From contig JWZX01002904.1 in NCBI GenBank assembly GCA_001275005.1, forward strand, positions 1 through 64,000: a stretch of 64,000 bases of DNA. The letters run 5' to 3'. Source of the DNA: Chrysochromulina tobinii (lineage: Eukaryota > Haptophyta > Prymnesiales > Chrysochromulinaceae). The notes below the pieces were generated by a model. The model ran no database searches and was not told the origin of the DNA. It saw nothing but the letters and a program-made list of their open reading frames with translations. Of this stretch, positions 59,340-64,000 are shown piece by piece. Positions within the stretch are counted from its first letter, which is position 1, and the number at the start of each line of letters is the position of its first letter. Made by a program: the position numbers and the translations under genes.

Positions 59340-59816
59340 ATGCGGCGAAGCATTCTGCTGCTCCCACTGCTTCCTCTTGCAGCCGCTTTCCGGCTCCCGT
59401 CGCCTTCGGTGAAGCCCACTCTGCCACTTGCATCGGTGCGGGCACAATCGAGCTGCGACGCCGTCGCGCTCCTCGCGGCCGCTGCTCTGCTCTCCGTGGC
59501 TGAGCCGGCCGCTGCAAGCGATACCGCATGGATTGCACCTGCGAAGCTTGTGCTGGGGCCGACGCTGACGGTTGGCACCATCTTCTTCTTGATGCGTGTA
59601 GTCCTCTCATGGTTTCCAAAGTACCCGCTCGATCAGCTGCCGTGGAGCATTGTGGCTGCACCGACCGAGCCGCTGCTGAAGCCGACACGCAAGGTCGTGC
59701 CACCCGTCGCAGGCGTGGATATCAGCCCGATCATCTGGGTGAGTATCCTCAGCTTCATTAGCGAGATCCTGATCGGCCCGCAGGGCCTACTCACCATCAT
59801 GCAGAAGCGCGGCTGA
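59340..59816 (+). CDS. Plastid YggT/Ycf19-family membrane protein
   Basis: 158 aa from ATG 59340. A signal peptide (MRRSILLLPLLPLAAA) is followed directly by FRLPSPSVKPTLPLASV, the Phe-initiated transit peptide of secondary red plastids, and a second hydrophobic Ala-rich stretch. The mature part matches YggT: LTVGTIFFLMRVVLSWFPKY, PLDQLPWSIVAAPTEPLLKP, RKVVPPVAGVDISPIIWVSI and ISEILIGPQGLL. Plastid homologues (Ycf19/CCB3) act in cytochrome b6 maturation or thylakoid organisation. This gene supplies the best evidence for the organism type. Confidence 0.88.
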   Translation: MRRSILLLPLLPLAAAFRLPSPSVKPTLPLASVRAQSSCDAVALLAAAALLSVAEPAAASDTAWIAPAKLVLGPTLTVGTIFFLMRVVLSWFPKYPLDQLPWSIVAAPTEPLLKPTRKVVPPVAGVDISPIIWVSILSFISEILIGPQGLLTIMQKRG

Positions 59817-60109
59817 GAGCATCAGGCGGTCTCGAAAGAGGTGAGTCATGCGAATGAGGGACCGCACGACGAGGGTGATTGTGCGATGTGCCCATCGGAT
59901 CAGCACAGCGCATATGCCTCTCTTGATTCCATGTGCCATGCACACGCCACACACGCACGGATGGCACTTATGCTATAGTACTTTACAACGGACAGCCGTA
60001 TTATACGCCGGTCTGAAACTGTATTTTGATTACGAAGTTTCTCGATCAACATGCGCGTTGCATCTATAATCCTTTCGTCGCCGCTCTGTGCGACCGTGTC
60101 CACGTCAAT
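59817..60109. other. Short intergenic region, convergent
   Basis: No gene is recognised. A/T-richer than average at 59970-60070. Confidence 0.5.
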
Positions 60110-63100
60110 CTAATCATAAGGCGCGTCTACTGGTGGAGGTGGTTGAGCCACCGGCAGCGTAGGCAGCGTCGGCGGCATGCGATGCTCCACAGGCTGTGCC
60201 GGCGCATACGCGCTCGCTTCGTAACCGCGAAGCGCCATCGGCGACGCACCAGCGCCGTACGCGGGTGGCTGCATCTGCTGCCCGGTGCCATAGACGCCCT
60301 GTGACGTGGCGCCGCCGTACGCGGGTGGCTGCATCTGCTGCCCGGCGCCATAGACGCCCTGTGACGTGGCGCCGCCGTACGCGGGCGGCTGCATCTGCTG
60401 CCCGGCGCCATAGACGCCCTGTGACGTGGCGCCGCCGTACGCGGGTGGCTGCATCTGCTGCCCGGCGCCATAGACGCCCTGTGACGCGGCAGGGAGATCT
60501 GCACTCGCCACAAGGGGGGCGGGGGCGGCCGGGGGGGCAGTCTCGAGGCAGCCCTCGACGACCTCCCGGAGCACTTTGCGCATGTCGCCGGTCGTCTTGG
60601 CAATGATCGCCTCCACAAGCGAGGTTTGGTATTGCGAGTGGTACTGCGTTGCGATCCCGGAGAGGTCGCGCCCAAAGCGCGCGCCCACGACGCTTACGAG
60701 CGTCTCGTCCTTCTTGACGAGATGGACGAGACCGAAGGCTAGGAGCTCGGGCGTCTTGGCCACGCCATGGAAGGCCGCATGCAGCTTGCGCGCATAGTAC
60801 GTCTCGGTCGGGGTAAGGAGCAGCCGCACGGCGCGCGAGAGCGGCCCGCGCAGGTGAGTGCCCACCTCATCGAGGATGTCGCATTCGTACCGTCTTCGAT
60901 AGTCTCGCGCGAGGTCGGCGAGCGCAATGCGCCCGAGACCAGCGAGCAGCGGGAAGAGGCGTGTCTTGAGCAAGTCCGACTGGCCTGGAGGCACCTTGTC
61001 CAGCGCGCGGAAGACGTCGTGCACGATCTGCGTGCCGCCAATGCCGGCGCCGCGCGCGGCCTCATCGGCGCGCTCGAGGAGCACGAGCAGCAGCGGCAGC
61101 GCCGACTCGTGTGCGCCAAGACGGCGCTCTTCGGGCGTATCGAGCTGCCGGCGCAGCACACCGAGCAGCTCGACACGCTCAGTCCGACGCCACTCCTCCT
61201 GCAGCTCGAGGAGGGACGAGGGCAGGCTGGTGCAAAGCAGCTCGAGGATTGAGGTCGTCGCCGCCGCCTTCACGTCCTTCTTCGAGCTCGAGCTCGCCTC
61301 GAGCGCCGCCTTGAGCGTGCGCATGTCGAGCTCGGGTTTCGTCAGGAGGAGCGCCGTCTTGAGCGTATGCATGTCGTGCTCGGGTTTCGTCAGGAGGAGC
61401 AGCCCTTCGAGCTCCGAGCGCTTCCCGATCAGCTCGCTCAGCTCGCGCGCGTACGTGCGCGAGTACGCCCGGCGCATCAGCTGCAGCTCGGCCACCGACT
61501 TACCCCGGAGTAGCGCGAGGATCTTGCCTTGGTCCTTCTTGCCGAGGGCCTCTTGCATGCGGCGCGCGTCTTCCTCGGCGCGCCGCTCCGCCCCTTCGGC
61601 CGCTGGCCGCTCGTCGTACCAGCGCGCGCCGGGCACTGGCGCGGGGACGACGTTCGGCGTCATCATTGGCGCGCTCGTAATGGCTGCGAAGGCACGTGCG
61701 CCAGGTCCGCTGCCGCTGCTGGCGCTGCTGGCGCTGCTGCTGCTCACGCGCAGTTCGATCGTCTGCGGCTCAGCGAGCCGCCCGGCAAGGGGAGCCGCCA
61801 CGGTCACACGCATGGGCGGCTCGTTGGGCGCTTGGATGAGGTACGTCTCACCCACGTAGATGGCACCCCGAAGAACGCACCCGTTGATGCCGCCCATGGC
61901 CCCTATACCGTACCCGCCGTACCCGCCGTCGCCCGCGGAGCCAGCGCCGCCAGCGCCCGTGTCGCCCTCCGCGATGACGACCTGCGACATCCTCTCATGG
62001 CGCAGCTGGACGCGCACCGCGATCGGGTCACCGCGGGGGTTGATCGAAGCGGCCGCGAGGGCCACGACCCGCAGGTCGCGCGTGCATCGTCGCAGCTCGA
62101 GTGGGAGCTCTTCGTTCATCCCGAGCGGCGGGATGAAGCTCGCGCTCGCTGGCTCGGCAGGCCCAAGACCGTCGGCCATCAGTGGCACGAGAGGCGGCGG
62201 CGCGGACGCGTAGCCCCCGTAGCCCCCAGCGGCCGGCGGTGCTGCGTACGCGAGGTGCACGCGATGCGGGGCGCCCGGCTGCAGCTGGCGCTCATCGAGG
62301 CGCGCGCGGCCGCTCGCGTCTAGGAAGCCCGACGCGACGATGGCGCTCGGAGGCGGCGGCGGCACGTAGCCTCCCACCGAGTAGCCGTAACCACCGACGT
62401 TGAGGGGGTCCTCACGCGCGATGACGAATCCGAGCCCGGGCGGCGGCGGCAGGCCTCGTGCCCATTCGGCCACACTCAGCGACGGGCGCAGCGCGACAAT
62501 CCCCTCGCCCTGCGCGCCGCCGAAGCCGCCGCCGCCGCCGTAACCGCCGTAACCGCCGCCGCCGCCGCCGCCGCCGCCGTAGCCCCCCTGCGCCGCGCGG
62601 GCCTTGTCGCGCGCCATCGGTATCTCGACGTCGACGCGCTTGGTGTAGGGCACGACGAGGGTCTTGGTGCTCGAGGCCCAGCCGTTACTCGGCTCCGTCA
62701 CGATGGTGATCTCGTCGCCCTGGAAGATGGCGTGCTCGCCCGCCTTGTCGCCCACCTCGGTCGGGGCAGCACCCTTGCCTTTGCGCAGCGCGAGAAGCAT
62801 CTGGCCACTCGACTTGCGCAGAATCTTGAACGGGAGCTCGTCGAGCACCTCCTCGAAGGAGCTCGGCTGAAGATCGTCGCCGTCGCCAGAGCTCCGGTAC
62901 TGCGCCGGCTTCTCCGGGCCGAGCCATCGCAGCCGCAGCCCCGCCTCTGGCCCACGCTCGTGCAACACCACCTTGACCAACGTGTTCGGCTCGTTGGCAA
63001 AGAAGCGCAAAGAGGTGCTCACGATGGCGCCTTCGCGCTCGGCGCCACGCACCTCGACGATGTACTCGTCGTGCATCACGAACCCGCCAGCCGATGGAGT

Positions 63101-64000
63101 CCGGACGGGCTCCTCGACGATCGCCTTGCCGCTCGCGACCGTGGTCGCCTCGATCAGCGGCTTCGCACCGGGCGCCATGCGGGCGGAGCGGATCGCGTAC
63201 GGGATGGACGGCGGCAGTACCTTGTCCTTGATCGCGCTCTCGAAGCGTACGGTCAGGCTCGCCTCTCGGAGCGTCCCTCGCAACGGCACCTCGAGGGGCG
63301 CCGCGCCTACCTTGAAGGTCGTGCTCGCCTCGAAGAGTGCGCCGCCGAGGGTGTGCACCGTATACTCCTCCCCTATGAACAGGTGGCCCACGTGCGGCAG
63401 AGGCGCCGTACTGGGGGCGGCGAGCGTGCCAGAGAGCACCGGGAGGTCGAGGCGCGTGTGGCGCACCTCGTACCGGATGTTGTCGAGCGTCGCGAGGCCA
63501 GCTGCCCAGTGCTTACCGCCCGTGTTCGCGAGCGGCGCCACCTCAACACGCAGCGTGATGGCCTGGGAGAGCGGCGCGAGCAGCATGGACACCATGGCCA
63601 TGTGGTTGGGGTCTTCCTTCGAGGCGCTCGGCGCGGCCTTGGTCTCGAAGATGCAAGGCTGGCCTGCCGGGTCAAACTGCTCGACGCTCGCTGCCTTGCC
63701 TGGGGTGGCGCCCGGCGCGGCCACCCGCAACTCGAAGCGCTCGGAGGCGGGCAGCGCCGTCTCGAGCATGCCATAGGATCGATGCAGCTCGGCTTGGTGC
63801 TTGGAGACGGCCTGCTTGGCCTGAAAGCGGCGCAGGTCGTGCACAAGCTGACCGAACTCGGTGAGCTCGAGGGTGCCAGATTGGTCGGCGTCGTACCGCT
63901 GCATGATCTCCACGATCTCGCGCGACGAGGCGCTCAGCTTGAGGTCACTCAGTGCGGTGCTCAGTTCGTCAAGGTCGATGGAGCCACTTGAGTCCTTGTC
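60110..64000 (-). CDS. EF-hand / annexin-like giant protein (partial)
   Basis: The frame is open through 64000, so the N-terminus lies beyond the window. At least 1296 residues are visible. At the right edge two EF-hands occur: DKDSSGSIDLDE (63965-64000) and DADQSGTLELTE (about 63860-63895). About 700 residues of beta-rich, Ala/Gly/Pro-containing sequence follow, with a GGYGGGGG tract near 62530-62580. Between about 61560 and 60560 come annexin-type helical repeats: SVAELQLMRRAYSRTYAREL, IALADLARDYRRRYECDIL and YYARKLHAAFHGVAKTPELL, then LVSVVGARFGRDLSGIATQY. The tail has four 20-residue repeats (YGAGQQMQPPAYGGATSQGV, 60-nt unit, 60243-60485). Ca2+-dependent membrane binding is inferred. Annexins usually have no EF-hands. 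Confidence 0.75.
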   Translation of the reverse strand, partial: DKDSSGSIDLDELSTALSDLKLSASSREIVEIMQRYDADQSGTLELTEFGQLVHDLRRFQAKQAVSKHQAELHRSYGMLETALPASERFELRVAAPGATPGKAASVEQFDPAGQPCIFETKAAPSASKEDPNHMAMVSMLLAPLSQAITLRVEVAPLANTGGKHWAAGLATLDNIRYEVRHTRLDLPVLSGTLAAPSTAPLPHVGHLFIGEEYTVHTLGGALFEASTTFKVGAAPLEVPLRGTLREASLTVRFESAIKDKVLPPSIPYAIRSARMAPGAKPLIEATTVASGKAIVEEPVRTPSAGGFVMHDEYIVEVRGAEREGAIVSTSLRFFANEPNTLVKVVLHERGPEAGLRLRWLGPEKPAQYRSSGDGDDLQPSSFEEVLDELPFKILRKSSGQMLLALRKGKGAAPTEVGDKAGEHAIFQGDEITIVTEPSNGWASSTKTLVVPYTKRVDVEIPMARDKARAAQGGYGGGGGGGGGYGGYGGGGGFGGAQGEGIVALRPSLSVAEWARGLPPPPGLGFVIAREDPLNVGGYGYSVGGYVPPPPPSAIVASGFLDASGRARLDERQLQPGAPHRVHLAYAAPPAAGGYGGYASAPPPLVPLMADGLGPAEPASASFIPPLGMNEELPLELRRCTRDLRVVALAAASINPRGDPIAVRVQLRHERMSQVVIAEGDTGAGGAGSAGDGGYGGYGIGAMGGINGCVLRGAIYVGETYLIQAPNEPPMRVTVAAPLAGRLAEPQTIELRVSSSSASSASSGSGPGARAFAAITSAPMMTPNVVPAPVPGARWYDERPAAEGAERRAEEDARRMQEALGKKDQGKILALLRGKSVAELQLMRRAYSRTYARELSELIGKRSELEGLLLLTKPEHDMHTLKTALLLTKPELDMRTLKAALEASSSSKKDVKAAATTSILELLCTSLPSSLLELQEEWRRTERVELLGVLRRQLDTPEERRLGAHESALPLLLVLLERADEAARGAGIGGTQIVHDVFRALDKVPPGQSDLLKTRLFPLLAGLGRIALADLARDYRRRYECDILDEVGTHLRGPLSRAVRLLLTPTETYYARKLHAAFHGVAKTPELLAFGLVHLVKKDETLVSVVGARFGRDLSGIATQYHSQYQTSLVEAIIAKTTGDMRKVLREVVEGCLETAPPAAPAPLVASADLPAASQGVYGAGQQMQPPAYGGATSQGVYGAGQQMQPPAYGGATSQGVYGAGQQMQPPAYGGATSQGVYGTGQQMQPPAYGAGASPMALRGYEASAYAPAQPVEHRMPPTLPTLPVAQPPPPVDAPYD
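60243..60485 (-). repeat. 60-nt coding tandem repeat, four copies
   Basis: Nearly identical 60-nt units encoding YGAGQQMQPPAYGGATSQGV in the C-terminal tail of the EF-hand/annexin-like protein. Few differences between units suggest recent expansion. Confidence 0.9.

Overview
The window is nuclear DNA of a compact, GC-rich, intron-poor unicellular alga. Spliceosomal GT-AG introns, cytosolic ribosomal protein eL10/uL16, COX15, an epsin-type ENTH protein and a two-pore K+ channel rule out a prokaryote. The YggT-like protein near 59.3 kb has a signal peptide ending in an AAAF cleavage context followed by a transit-like stretch, the bipartite pre-sequence of secondary red plastids. Together with SPPPP-type hydroxyproline-rich proteins and many Ca2+/EF-hand fusions this points to a haptophyte or a close relative. 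That assignment is an inference; no marker in the window settles it.

I support 30 protein-coding genes, usually 50-800 bp apart and often head to head. From left to right: a hydroxyproline-rich lectin-like protein (1-1654, runs off the left edge), an NHL-repeat protein, a CPBP-type membrane protease homologue, a LUL/MGRN1-type RING ligase, eL10, a TPR-DnaJ co-chaperone, a WD40 protein made of amplified exon-intron cassettes, COX15, a nucleotide-sugar transporter, a DUF218 protein, a two-pore K+ channel carrying EF-hands and a PDZ domain, a chimeric CoA-transferase/UDP-sugar pyrophosphorylase gene, a Myb-ATP-grasp fusion, an ENTH protein, a prolyl 4-hydroxylase with a ShKT tail, an ARM-repeat protein, a PheRS alpha chain with an eEF1B-like N-terminal domain, two glycosyltransferase-like proteins, a GT77-like transferase, several coiled-coil or low-complexity proteins, a PC-esterase/SGNH enzyme, a histidine-box hydroxylase, a plastid YggT protein, and an EF-hand/annexin-like giant that runs off the right edge. 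No tRNA, rRNA, CRISPR array or autonomous transposon was recognised.

Three things stand out. (1) Intron structure: several introns consist of, or are bordered by, tandem copies of the exon-intron junction itself, and unrelated introns share short motifs (GAGTGCC, TGATTGC). This looks like intron birth by tandem duplication of an AGGT site. (2) Domain fusions: Myb with ATP-grasp; an eEF1B/GST-like domain with PheRS alpha; two-pore channel with EF-hands and PDZ; EF-hands with an annexin-like region. (3) Single-base frame breaks in four otherwise good genes, best explained by assembly indels but possibly real.

The genes are not operons. Several fit a common cell-surface theme (hydroxyproline-rich protein, prolyl 4-hydroxylase, GT77-like transferase, nucleotide-sugar transporter, PC-esterase, two glycosyltransferase-like proteins), but nothing shows they are co-regulated.
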